From Catenaria anguillulae PL171 (taxonomy: Eukaryota; Blastocladiomycota; Blastocladiomycetes; Blastocladiales; Catenariaceae), in NCBI GenBank assembly GCA_002102555.1, contig MCFL01000084.1, forward strand, positions 1 through 64,000: 64,000 nucleotides of DNA, given 5' to 3'. Position 1 is the stretch's first letter. Every line of letters begins with the position of its first letter. Under the pieces are notes generated by a model. The model did no database searches, was not told where the DNA came from, and saw only the letters and a program-made list of their open reading frames with translations. Below are positions 50,901 to 61,930 of this stretch, piece by piece. The position numbers and the translations under genes are program-made.

Positions 50901-51325
50901 ACCAATGCGAGCTGAAGTCAACAAAAAATGAACGGACCATCATGGTGTACGTCTTACCGGAACCGGTTTGACCGTCTGGATACACACACAAAGGAATACA
51001 CGGCCATCAACACATTGAGCTCACCATCAAAGCAAGTCCAAGTGTAAAGCGACCGGCTTAACGTACAAGCAAATACGGTGCCATTGTAGCCCTTGATAAC
51101 CTCGTCGACAATGGGTTTGACGGCCTCGTTAAACACATACTCTTGGGGCTTTGTTGGGTCAAACACGCGATCAAACGTAAAGGATCCCTGGAACTCTTGG
51201 CCGTCCATGCGCACAGACTCGCCCGTTTCGTCAAACGACACAATGGGCACGCCGCCCTCTGCGATTTCGCGCTTGTTTTGCGGGCGGAAACGCAGCACGA
51301 CGCGGATGTTGCCGGAGGACGCCAT
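47971..51325 (-). CDS. Conventional kinesin heavy chain (kinesin-1)
   Basis: Five exons (51325-51067, 50975-50938, 50866-50710, 50624-49068, 48914-47971), 984 aa; all joins restore family sequence. Exon 2 is only 38 nt and carries the P-loop ([13 protein letters not shown]). Switch I (NAESSRSH) and switch II (DLAGSEK) are intact, as are '[17 protein letters not shown]' and the neck region ('[13 protein letters not shown]'). A long coiled coil follows, and near the end '[10 protein letters not shown]' matches the IAK autoinhibitory tail motif. Length and architecture fit fungal kinesin-1, a plus-end-directed dimeric motor for vesicles, mitochondria and dynein; fungal forms work without light chains. 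The start [15 protein letters not shown] is the first ATG giving the family N-terminus. The last intron (153 nt) is the longest of this gene. Confidence 0.95.
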
Positions 51326-52155
51326 GATGATGGGTTGGGTTGGGTTGAGGGGGGACAAAGGGTAGCGGTGAGGGTCTATTTGGGTATGATTGGATTCACT
51401 AGAGGGAGCGACGCAGGCTGCTGGAGCGGTCGCCTAGCGTGTCAATGGGGTACGGCCAGATGGATGGATGTATGGATGGACGTTGGGCAATGACGGCTGT
51501 GCGATGGAAGAATAGCCTAGAATTGGACTGTGTCACTCATGCATGCAATCATTCATTCATCCATGGAGACGTGGCAGCTGCCATAGTGTGTGAATCTGAA
51601 GGAGGAGAGCTGTTCGCCACTGGTCGCCACACCAGACTCTTTGACGTCCATGGCCAAGCGGCCAACCTGTGGTCAAGGCTACAAGTCATCCATCAGAAGC
51701 CTGAAGGAGGCGTTGGCAGCACCAGCCAATAGGCGCGTCGATCCACCTTTGGCATCGCCTTCGCCTTCGCCACGCCCTGAGCCACATTTGGGACCACCAC
51801 TTGCCGCCAACGGGGCTTGATGGCATCACTCTTGCCACCAAAGCTCAGGCACCACTCACACTCACACAATGTCAATGTCCGCATATGCATGTCAGTACAC
51901 ACACTGTGGACCCTCGTCCGTCATTCTCGTTGGCGGATCGATCAATTGAGTTGCATGGAAACGACCATGATGGTTACATGCAGGAAAATTTATATGATAT
52001 GAGAATTACGACGCAGGCCGCCCGCCAGCTGGCGGACAAGCGGTGGCACAAGACAAAAACGGGCAAGAAAAGCATGAAATAAAAAATGAGGAACGAGTGA
52101 GACAACAAGCAGTGCAGCAAATCCAACTCGCACACTCCCACAGCCTCTTCAGCAT
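51326..52155. other. Intergenic region upstream of kinesin
   Basis: 830 nt with no credible gene. The left end is the kinesin promoter; the right end is the 3' flank of the 6-phosphogluconate dehydrogenase gene. Short ATG-rich runs of the ATGGATGG type occur around 51460-51482. Confidence 0.5.
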
Positions 52156-53708
52156 TTAAGCATTGTACGTGGAACTGGAAATCCGACCGCCCCTACCCGT
52201 CCAGTTGGTGTGCTCAAACACACCAGGCTTGTTCAAGCGCTCAAACGTGTGGGCGCCAAAGTAATCGCGCTGCGCTTGCAACAAGTTGGCAGGCAAGTAA
52301 TCGGTACGGTACCCGTCGTAAAAGGCCAAGGACGACGAAAGGCACGGCACGGGCACGCCCAACAGCGACGCTTGCGCAACGACGCGGCGGAAACTCGACT
52401 GGGTGCGATCCATGACGGCCTTGAAGAAGGGGTCAAACAACAAGTTTTCCAGGTTGGGGTTGTTGTCGTAAGCCTTCTTGATGTCGCCCAAGAACCGCGA
52501 CCGGATAATGCACCCACCGCGCCACATGAGCGAAATGCCACCATAGTTGAGGTTCCAGCCTTGCTCGCGGGCCGCCTCGCGCAACAGCATAAAGCCCTGC
52601 GCATACGAGATGAGCTTGGCAGCGTAAAGGGCGTTCTCGAGATCCTTGAGGAACAATTGCTTGTCGCCCGTGAACCTGGCGTCCAACCCAGGGCGCGGCC
52701 CAGTCAAAATGGCACTGGCGCGCTGACGCTCGTCCTTGAGCGCCGAAAGGCAACGTGCAAACACGGCCTCGCCAATCAAGGTCACAGGCATGCCCAAGTC
52801 GAGTGCGGAAATGGCCGTCCACTTGCCGGTACCTTTTTGGCCGGCGGTATCGCGGATCTTTTCCAGCAGCGGCTGGTTGTCCGTGTCGCGGAACTTGACA
52901 ATGTCGGCCGAGATTTCCATGAGGAACGAATCGAGGTCGCCGCGGTTCCATTGGTTGAACACGGACGCAATTTCGTCGTTGCCCATACCCATCATGGTCT
53001 TCATGATGTGGTAGCCCTCGCAAATCAGTTGCATGTCACCGTACTCGATGCCGTTGTGCACCATCTTGACGTAGTGACCAGATCCGGTTTCGCCCACCCA
53101 GTCGCAGCACGGCTCGCCGTCCGACTTGGCCGTGATGGCTTGGAAAATGGGCTTGAGATGCGGCCTGATAAGAAGAATCATATGTCAGTCATTGACGCAA
53201 GCAAAATGCAAAAGAGAGAAGGGCGACAAGAGAAAAAAAAAAAAAAGACATACCAGGCGCCGGGCGAGCCGCCAGGCATCAACGAAGGGCCATACCTGGC
53301 GCCTTCCTCACCGCCACTCACACCGCACCCGCAAAACAACAAGCCCATCTGCTCCAACTGCTTGGTCCTGCGAATCGAGTCGGGAAAGTGCGAGTTACCG
53401 CCATCAATGATGATGTCGCCCTTTTCCAAGTAGGGCAAGAGCTGGGCAATGAAATCATCGACGGCTTGGCCGGCCTTGACAAGCATCATGATCTTGCGCG
53501 GGCGCTTGAGCTTGGCGCACAAATCTTCAATGGACCGGGCACCCACAATCTTTGTGCCCTTGGCCTCGTTGGCAAGGAAATCGTCCACCTTGGACACGGT
53601 CCGGTTGTAGGCGCAAACGACAAAACCGTGGTCGTCCATGTTGAGCACCAGGTTTTGGCCCATGACGGCAAGGCCGATAAGGCCAATGTCGGCGACGCCG
53701 CTACACAT
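52156..53708 (-). CDS. gnd1: 6-phosphogluconate dehydrogenase, decarboxylating
   Basis: Two exons (53708-53254, 53164-52156), 487 aa as drawn; the 89-nt intron (GTATGT, long T tract, ATCAG) splits a Trp codon (GAW/PHLKP). The N-terminal Rossmann fold starts '[15 protein letters not shown]', with '[11 protein letters not shown]'. The catalytic region has '[19 protein letters not shown]' and '[20 protein letters not shown]' with the conserved Lys, His and Asn. The C-terminus ends near 'HTNWTGRGG'. It converts 6-phosphogluconate and NADP+ to ribulose 5-phosphate, CO2 and NADPH in the oxidative pentose phosphate pathway, in the cytosol as a homodimer. The start MCSGVADIG is short of typical fungal N-termini; an 11-nt upstream exon (54087-54077) spliced to 53700 would give MSAGGVADIG instead, with a CTAAC branch site and TGTAG acceptor in place. 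Confidence 0.95.
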
Positions 53709-55767
53709 TATCGGGCGACGTGGGAGGGCGCGCGGTTAGTGTTTTGGTTTGAAAGTGCGGTCATCATGGGATGCGCAGAAGAATGGCTGTTGCCGCCGCT
53801 GCCGCATGGATGCATGGATGCGATGATGATGCCGCGGTGGCCAGGCCGACGCGCCGGCCACCTCGGTTCGCCATGCGTCCCCGTCGGTGCAATGCCCAAT
53901 TGCCCATTCCGTGATCGTGCTTGGGCATCGCCCGGCAAGCCGGGACACCGCGCTACTGAGCTTGAGGGCCGGCCTGCCGGCATGGGCTAGAGATTGATGG
54001 TGCCGTAGCAGCAGTCGGCGGCACGGCAGCAGCATCCAAAGGACGACGATTTTATGGTGATGATGTTGATAAGTACCCGGCAGACATGGAGTAAGTGTCG
54101 GGCTGGGATCCAGAGCGGTACATTGTTGCGGCGAGGTGTAAAAGGGTTGACGGAATAGACTTGTGGAGCGTGGGGGAAGGCGCAAAGAGAGAGAGAGAGG
54201 GCTGCTGAGCGTATTTCAAGTGGTGGCAGACTTGCGGAAGTCGGACTCGGGCTGATGATGAATCAATGATGTAAGCTCGAGTTGTCCAAAGAGAGAGTGA
54301 GAGGCAAGAGGTGGGCGTACCTTTGAGTGTCGGAAGCGGAAGCGAGCGGATAAGGGCCAGGGACGGATCAACTCAACGTGTTTAGTGGAAAGGGGTGACG
54401 GTGATGGCGTGTGGGGATGGGATGATGACTGATCGGCGCGTCTAAAAGTGTTGAATGGGCCGGCTGGTCGACACCTCGCAATAAGGAGGTCTTTGACAAT
54501 CTCAGGAGGGGTGCAGAAACGAAGGGCGGGTGCCCGGTGCCGGGCGATGACGACCATTTGACGATTTGGGCAACTGCAATTCTCAACTAGACTGGACTAG
54601 TGGACAAAAGAATCCCGCAAGCGGCCAAGCTTGGAATCGGAATGCTGGTGTGTGCAAATGACCAAATGTCAGGTTGCCTGTGGCCAACACGCGTCTGTCG
54701 AGATAAGAGCGAAATAGCCCAACAACCAATGGTTTCTGCTGGGGAAAGGAACGATATAGGCAGCACCCATGTGATGCATATGCATGCATGGCAGCCATAC
54801 AATACTGATCCGGATCCACCTCGAGAACACTTTGGCTTGTCATGTTTGCGAACAATGAACTTTGGACCGTGTAGGTGAGCTGAGCGAAGGCTTCCTCGCA
54901 TCAGCGAGACAGAGACACCCTGCACAAATACGTCGACCGACAATGTCAAGGAGCTGGACTGACACACAAATCGGCTGACATGCATTCCGTCAGTAAGCAC
55001 CCATAGCGCAACGAGAAATACAAGCAGCAGCTGGGATATGATCTAGATTCTGCGTTCAATTGCACATGTTGGGTCAAGCCTTCTATTTCATGACTTGAAC
55101 TCGCCAAGTCGTCGGACACTCGACGCGTTGTGTCGGTGCTGCAGTCAGCTGCAGAACTTGTCCCAGACCACGATTTCGCCTCTTGACGCAGGGCGTTTAG
55201 TGACGCCAGCGCTGCAAATCATCGCGCAGTCCTCTTCAACCGGTCCTGGCCCTGGGGCGAGCCTTGACATGCATGGTTGACCCATAGCAAGGTGGGCTGC
55301 TAGATGGTCATGGAGCACAACTGCCTTTTGCATGAACACGAATGTTGAGCGAGTTTGACCCAAGCTGGGCGGGTGGTGGATGAGGATGATGGGCAACCGC
55401 CTGCTCGTCACTCGCCACGCTACACGTTGTATTTTGCAGAGTCCACCAACGCGTCGCCGCTGACAAGTTGGCGATGGGTGAACGTTTCCCATTCGCCCTC
55501 AATGGACAGTGTATATCATCAAGTATCAAGTTCAGCAAGTGCCTGCCTATGCAACTCATGAATTGGCAATACTGGTAGCGTGCGAGCTCTATTGCCATTC
55601 GGTTGTGAAGACTCTTGACCGACACATTCAAATACTACCCAGTCAACCCTCTCTCCTTGGTCAACAGTGTCACTGTTCTCCACTGTCTTGCTCGATTTCG
55701 ATCGTACCGTACCATCTTTTGGAAGCGTCCACCCTATCATACCGTATACTTACCAGCACACTCCGCA
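53709..55767. other. Long gene-free region (about 2.1 kb)
   Basis: Between divergently transcribed genes. Open frames are short and not protein-like on either strand. The left part contains the promoter and possibly a micro-exon and first intron of the 6-phosphogluconate dehydrogenase gene (53701-54076); the right end holds the promoter of the secreted protein gene. The middle (about 54600-55500) has no recognisable feature. Confidence 0.5.
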
Positions 55768-56755
55768 ATGCACCGACCAACGCCCTCTCTGCCGTCCCAT
55801 CTCGTGCCAACTCGACCCCACCTCTCGACCGCACCTCCTTGCCGGCGGCCACCATCTCCCCTACTGGCACCATCCCGAGCCATTCGAGTTCTTTCCACAT
55901 GGTTCCTTGCCCTCGTACTCGTGCTCACGACGGCCTCGACCGCAGGCGCTGCGCCTGCACCCAACCCGTCCTCGCCCTCGCGCGACGCAAACAAACTGCC
56001 ACCATGTGCTTCGTCGTACGCCCTGTGGAACCGCGACATTCCCGCGGAATTCGATATGGGGTTCTTGTCGGTCAAGTCTGGGTTTGAGTGTGCGGGCCAT
56101 GTTGTTGGCGGCGCGTATGCGCGCGTGGCTGTGTACAAAAAGTCGGAGGGCAGATGTTACATGAAGGTACATACACATCTCCTTATCTGTGAGTCGCCTT
56201 TGTTACAACAACTCAAGCAGGATGACTGACGAATGGTCGTCTTCGTTCACGAATGAATAGGGCGTCCCCCGATCATCTCCCGGCACTCTCCACGGCCACC
56301 GCGGCGAGGTGCTCGGCACACATCGGATCCCTGGCCACATTGTCACGTCGGCCACATTTACGAGCAGTGGCAGCGGAAGCAAGCAAAGTAGCTTGGGCGA
56401 TCTACTTGAACCCCCATACAATTGGGCACACGTGTTTGACTCGTCAGCGGCCGCTGCCGACGACCAACACCGAAACGGCCATGGCATGGCGGCTTGTGAT
56501 TTAGTGTTTCGGCAAGGCGACAAGTTTGAGTGTCAACGGTTCAAGGAGTGCCTGGATTGCGTCATGTATGTTGGGTGGAATTGTGCGGCTGACGAAGAGG
56601 ACGAGCAGTCGACGGTTGGCGAGGCACAAAAGGACGAAGCAGTCGACGACGACTCGGAGCCCAGTACCAAAGACGAGCAGCAGCACATTGAGGAGGAAAA
56701 GGAGGACGAACCCGACACCGGCAAGACGGAAAATGTGCCGGTTGAGGAGAAATAA
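55768..56755 (+). CDS. Secreted cysteine-containing protein with acidic tail
   Basis: Two exons (55768-56166, 56261-56755), 297 aa; the 94-nt intron has GTACAT donor and AATAG acceptor and joins in phase 0 (CYMK/GVP). The N-terminus has a long basic/proline region before a strong hydrophobic segment ('VLSTWFLALVLVLTTASTAGA', ~37-57), which acts either as a late signal peptide or as a type II anchor. The mature part carries about nine cysteines ('LPPCASSYALW', 'FECAGH', 'RCYMK', 'AACDLV', 'ECQRFKECLDC', 'GWNC'), a composition typical of small disulfide-bonded extracellular domains. The last ~50 residues are highly acidic (Asp/Glu-rich). I recognise no family. It may be a wall or secreted binding protein. 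An ATG further upstream at 55615 does not improve the signal sequence. Confidence 0.65.
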
Positions 56756-56999
56756 GGCGAATGATCGAGTTTCCGGATTCCCTTGGTTGCACTATCCTGT
56801 TTTTTTGGCAGTATTCGGTCGGTCATTTTGAAACATACTTTTCCATAAATGGTTGCTCATGCTGTTATCGCTTTGGGATAGGAACCGGAAAAGTCTGTAT
56901 TATGAAGAATCTTGAACAAAAACAACTGCGCAACTTGGGCAACAGAAAACAAACTTGATATCGGAAACAAAAGAGTGCCATCCATCGAACACACAAGGC

Positions 57000-58715
57000 T
57001 TACTCGACCTTTTTCTCGTCGCCCTCGCTCGCAACGACCTTGGCACTTGCCTGCTCCTTGACCTCGTCCACCGCCGTGGTTGCGGCTCCCGCCGCCGCCA
57101 CGACTTGCTCCTCCGAAGCCGCGGACGCCAGTGCCGGGTTGGACGCGGCCAAATCCGAAGCAAACGCCTTGCGCTGGCGCACGTTCTCTGGGGTGGCCAC
57201 ACGTGCCGAGGTAGAGCTCGTGTCCGGTTGTGCCGCCGTGCGCGGTGCCACCACGGTCGCCTGATCTTGTGGAATGACGGCGGTGGCTGCACGTGGGGCA
57301 GCAGCAACTTGGGCGTGTTCTTCCTCTTCATCGCTCGAGGACGAGGAAGATGACGACGACGAGCCGCTTTCACTAGCACCGTCGTCCTCGTCCTCTTCTT
57401 CTTCTTCAAACTCGCCCTCCTCTTCCTCTTCGTCCTCCTCCTCCTCCTCGTAAACCTCGACTGTAATCCGCTTGCCAATCACCACACGCCACACGGCCAA
57501 CCCAACAATCACCTCCCACACCATCAACAGGCCCACGCCAATGGACGCCGACGTAAAGAACCAATGGTACATCAAGTACCGGAGACCGTGGAACTGTGCG
57601 TCGACGCGCAGCTCTGCGCCATATACGTGTGGGACCGCCGTGGGGGCGTGCAAGGAAACAACGGCATGCGAAATGGTCCGATCGACATCCGACGGCAACC
57701 CAAACGCTGCCGCGGCCCCGGTCGTGGCCGAGGCAGCTGCGTGAGGCAAGGGGACAGTGGATGGCGGCGGAGGCGGAATGGTCGTCGGTGCCAATGTGTG
57801 TGCGTACCGCCAGTGCTCGAGGTGGTGGATGTATGCGCGCAGGGCAGTGGCGGGAATGTGCTTGTTGGCTTGGGCAACGGCCAGATGCACGGCCGACGGG
57901 TCGGCGGGCAGGCTACCTGGCGGCTGCGCATGCAAGGGCGAGCCCGACGAGGAAGACGAGGAAGCAAGCGGCCACCAGGATCCCGAGGTTGCTTGTTCTG
58001 AAGGCTTTTTGGTATAATCGTCGTCCTTTTCCGCCTCGGAGGCTGCGGGCACAGAAACCACGGGCGCAGTCCATGCAAATGCCGGCGGCGGCACGGGGGC
58101 GGGCGAAATAACGCCACTGACCAGATCGACGGCCACTCGATCGGTCGGTGCACGGTACCCAAGCACGGTAGGGATGGCCCAGAACACGGTCGTCAGGGCA
58201 TCGGCCAGCGGGGTCGTGTACTTGAGCGTGACGGGCGCCGCAGACCAGTACAGCGGGGTGCCGGCGGGCGAAACGAGCGCCAGGTGGGCGGCAAAGGTGC
58301 CGAGTTCAATGTTGTGGGGCGATTTGGGCATGCGCAGGTGCAGCGACACATCGTACGGCTGGCCATTGGACAGCAGAGACAGGTCCTTTGCTGCAACGGC
58401 GGTCGAGTACGAGGGCGGCAGGTGCGGGTTCGGTGCCAGGAGTACGTGGCCCGCGAGCGTGGTGCCGTTGTTGAGGGTGGAGACGAGCGGGACGGTGCGG
58501 GAGAAGCCAACGTTGGGCACGTAGAGCGAGTAGAGGGCGGCGTACGCCAGCACGGCACCCGAGAAGAGCAGGGCAAACAGGGCGGCAAACACGAGTGACT
58601 TGAGCACAAAGCGGTGTGTCTTTGGTGCGGACACGAAGTCGTGCACCTTGTGGTAGTGAGGCTCGACCACGCCCAGGATGGGTGCGAACACAAACAGCAG
58701 GGCGTCTCGCAGCAT
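57000..58715 (-). CDS. Seipin (lipid droplet biogenesis protein)
   Basis: 571 aa, no intron seen; ATG 58715 (MLRDALLFVFAP) chosen because it directly precedes the first membrane helix. N-terminal transmembrane helix at ~37-65 ('SLVFAALFALLFSGAVLAY'), then the luminal beta-sandwich with the seipin signature 'YDVSLHLRMPKSPHNIELGTFAAHLAL'. A second helix at ~385-411 ('ASIGVGLLMVWEVIVGLAVW') returns to the cytosol, followed by a long Glu/Asp-rich and Ser-rich tail. Seipin forms ER oligomeric rings where lipid droplets bud and partitions triglyceride. An insertion of roughly 140 residues (Pro/Ser/Ala-rich, with 'HLEHWRYAHTL') sits inside the luminal domain before the second helix, and the tail is longer than in yeast Sei1. 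Both are unusual; the core assignment is firm. Confidence 0.88.
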   Translation of the reverse strand: MLRDALLFVFAPILGVVEPHYHKVHDFVSAPKTHRFVLKSLVFAALFALLFSGAVLAYAALYSLYVPNVGFSRTVPLVSTLNNGTTLAGHVLLAPNPHLPPSYSTAVAAKDLSLLSNGQPYDVSLHLRMPKSPHNIELGTFAAHLALVSPAGTPLYWSAAPVTLKYTTPLADALTTVFWAIPTVLGYRAPTDRVAVDLVSGVISPAPVPPPAFAWTAPVVSVPAASEAEKDDDYTKKPSEQATSGSWWPLASSSSSSGSPLHAQPPGSLPADPSAVHLAVAQANKHIPATALRAYIHHLEHWRYAHTLAPTTIPPPPPSTVPLPHAAASATTGAAAAFGLPSDVDRTISHAVVSLHAPTAVPHVYGAELRVDAQFHGLRYLMYHWFFTSASIGVGLLMVWEVIVGLAVWRVVIGKRITVEVYEEEEEDEEEEEGEFEEEEEDEDDGASESGSSSSSSSSSSDEEEEHAQVAAAPRAATAVIPQDQATVVAPRTAAQPDTSSTSARVATPENVRQRKAFASDLAASNPALASAASEEQVVAAAGAATTAVDEVKEQASAKVVASEGDEKKVE

Positions 58716-59054
58716 CTTTTCTTGTCGTTGATTATTCAGTGGGATCCATGGAATATTGACCAAATTATGTACGAGAGAGCAGGGCACTGTGGCCTTCTTA
58801 TGTTTATCATAACATGGGTCCACCATCAGTGTCGGTCAGTCAAGTCAGGGCGTCAAAACACTCGCTCGTGACATCAGCCTCACGGTCTGTTACCACACTG
58901 ATGTCATGCCACACTCTCGCCGCCGCCGCCGCCACTTTGGGTTGGCAACTTGACATGCATGCATGAGAGAATCGCTAGACATGTTGTCAGGCATTGCTCG
59001 TGGTTCTGATTCCACTACATGTGTTCTGTACAAAATGCACTGATCGATCGACTC
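58716..59054. other. Intergenic region between the BRAP-like 3' end and seipin start
   Basis: 339 nt, no gene. Contains the seipin promoter (both neighbours are minus strand), a short CGC triplet run at about 58919-58932 and a 'catgcatgcatg' palindromic stretch at about 58953-58964. Confidence 0.5.
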
Positions 59055-61930
59055 TCATCGGACCTTGCCCTTGCCCTTCTTGCCCTTTTTCCCGCTTTTC
59101 TTGCCATCGCCACCGGCCCCTCCCACGCCCACCACGCTCCCACCCGCCAACTCCTCGCGGGTCTCGGCCGAAGCCTGCTCAATCCTCTCCCTTGTTTCCA
59201 CAAACACCATCAAATCCCTGACCTGCTCCTCCAACTCGCGGATCCCCTCGTCCCTCCTCTCGACCTCGGCCTTCAACTCGCGATTGGCCCTGGCCAACCC
59301 AGCGCTCACCACTTTTTCCTCATCCAACTCGGCCTGCACTTTACTGAGCGCAGCCTCGGCCTTTGCCGCGCGTTTCTGGACCTGTGCGACAAGCATCTTG
59401 ACTTTGGCCGCCCATGCCGTTAACCTGGCGGCCTGAGCCTCGAGCACTTGGCGATGCGCATCGACCTGTGACTGCAACAGCCACGCATATTCTTTGTTGA
59501 TGCGCGTGATATCTGCCTCGGCAACAACCATGTACCCAGGTGGTGGCGCATACGCATTTGTATGTGCATCGTTTCCAGGGCCCGGCGCAGCACCTCGCCT
59601 CGCACTTACCGCACTGCCGCTTGCACTTGACCCTGCCGTGCCCACCGTTCCCATGGCCGACGCAATGCCCATACCCGGGCCAGGCGCAACCTCCACGACC
59701 TTGCCGTCGGGCCCGGCCTGCACCAGCCGATGCACATACTGGTCGCGCGCATAGTCCCACACGCGCCGGGTCGCCAGCTCGAGGGCAAATGCATGTCCGC
59801 AATTCGCAAAATGCTCGTGGGCGTGCCCGCTCGCGTACCGTCCGCACCCAATGCGCCCACACACGAGACATGCCCATAGGTCTTGTGTGGACGAGCACGT
59901 TGTACATTTGGTGGCAGTCGGATACGCCGCGCAGGATGTCGACATGGGTGAGCGCGTGCTGGTGGTGGTTGGCGAGTCGTAAGTGTAACGGCAAACGGGA
60001 CATGCTGTGCCATCCCATCGCCGCAAGCATCCGCAGTGAAACGTGTGTTGGCACAGGATGGTCATGAGGCCAGACACGCTCGCGTCCATGCGCTCGAGGC
60101 ACACGGGGCATGTTGGGAGTTCGTGCAAGTCGACCGACGACGCCGAGGCTACGGGAGTTGTTGCTGCCGACGATGTTGCGGAGTGACGGGATGGTGCCGT
60201 GGAGGATGTGGGCGAGGGGCGAGGGGCGGCAGCGGCGGCGGTGGCAGACGTGGTCGCTGCAGGATCAACACAGAGCACATCATGGGGAAAGGCAAATGGC
60301 GGGACAGAGGAGGCCGTGAATGTGAGCGATGTGATTTTCACAATGATGGCGAGTTGCGGCTCAAAGGCAGAAAATGCTAATATAAAAAATTCACGAAAGG
60401 ACATGTTGTCATTACATTGCTTCAAGAATTTTCCGTTGCGGTCAAGCACAAATGTAAGGGTTACATACCTCGCCCATTACGTTCAGCGAAAAACGCCCTG
60501 GCCTGTGCACCCTCCCGAAATCGGAGCAACACCAAGTAGCGCGACGGCAAATGGTCGCGAATCATGCGCAAGTGCGAAATGTGGTCAACAAAAGGGCCAA
60601 GCCATGTGATCAAGTCGGCCGCTGTCAAGTATTGTGGCACACCCAGCAGGGCCAACAGGTGGGAGGAGGCCGTGTGAATGGTGGACGAATCTGCTGGAGG
60701 TGGTGCAGGTGGTGAGGTAGGTGAAGTCAGAGGGGAAGGTGGACGTGTAGAGGAGGCTGAGGACGATGGAGCAGAGTTGGACGTGTGGGCATGCTCCCGG
60801 TAGAGGTGCAGGATGCCGCAGGCGATATGTGCTGTGCCCTCGTGTGTGGATTCGAAGCGGGCTCGAGGTGCTGGTGATGGAGGTCTTTTGGTGTTGCTGT
60901 TGGGCTGACCGTAGCCCGGTTGATGAAATTGTGCAACAGTGCCATTGTCGAAATCATCGAGCGATGGTATTGGCGATGACCGTGGCTCAACCATTTTCCA
61001 GGAATCAACAACAATGGTACACAGACGGGCGTCGCGGGAAGGGTCGGTGGCGGCAAACTCGTCGTCGTCGTCGTCGTCCCCACAACTGCTACTGCTATTG
61101 CTGCTGCTGTTGGTGTTCGAGCCGTCGGTGGCGTCTGTTGTTGCTAACACTGAGCACGAAGAGATTGGGTCTGGCGAGTAGAACTGGTAGCGGCCAGAGA
61201 CAACTTGCGAGGAAATGCAGCCGGCAGGTAGTGCGCGAGGCCGAGGCGAGGCAGCAAGAATATTGGTTACAACTTCAATCACGAGGCGATACGTGGGTGC
61301 TGCGTCAAACGCGTGCGGTGCAGAGACAGGGATCGGGGTCGAGTGGGACGAAAAAAGCGAGGACGACGAGGCAGATGGGTAAATGACAGCAGCAGTCGGT
61401 GCAAAAGGTGCTGGAGCTGCAGCCGCCGCCGAGGGCAAAATGTGCGGAAGCAGCGAAGATGATGAGAGGAAAAAGTCGAGATCCGTTCCAGTCGAGGAAG
61501 ACGCAGGAGTAGACTGGCGATCGCCCCCGATGCCAGTGGGTGTCCGTGGAGAAAGCAAAAGGGCACTGCGCGGATCCCAGTTGAAGGCTGTGTCAACCCT
61601 GGTGTCGTCGTCGTCGCCGTCTTCTTGGACTTGACCTAAAGACAAGGATGCGAGGCTGGAATGAAGATCAAAGAAATCAGCGTCAACGCCACTGCCGCAG
61701 TCTGGGAAATCACAATTGATGGGATCAAGGTCAAACGGCGAGTGGATGTCCAAGCCGGTCAGTTGCCCGAGTGGGGCAGGGGCAGACTGTTCGTTGTTGG
61801 AAGGAGACAGAGCTGCTGTGTCGATTCGATGCAGCTGAGATGTTGTTTCGGAGCGGGAAATGTCCCGGGGAGTGGCCGTGGGCGGGGTCAGAGCGGCCGT
61901 TGTGCTGGCAGCATCGGCGGCCGCCGACAT
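59055..61930 (-). CDS. BRAP-type RING/ZnF-UBP ubiquitin ligase
   Basis: Two exons (61930-60469, 60376-59055), 927 aa; the 92-nt intron (GTATGT ... ATTAG) joins 'ERNGR/AFSAFEPQ', the end of the BRAP2 RRM-like domain. That domain begins at ~425 ('LLGVPQYLTAADLITWLGP ... ISHLRMIRDHLPSRYLVLLRF'). The RING is at ~575 (CPVCLERMD ... CQHTFHCGCLRRW ... CPVCRY), the UBP zinc finger at ~644 (CTTCSSTQDLWACLVCGRIGCGRY, HAHEHF) and a coiled coil to near the C-terminus, ending in a Lys/Gly-rich patch. Order and content match human BRAP (IMP), an E3 that restrains Ras/MAPK signalling and retains NLS cargo, and yeast Etp1. The ~420-residue N-terminal extension is Ser/Pro/Asp-rich and not typical. The start is the first ATG of the frame. 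Confidence 0.9.

Noticed and set aside
52210-53433. 407-codon plus-strand frame opposite 6-phosphogluconate dehydrogenase
   Set aside because: Antisense shadow of a strongly conserved enzyme gene.
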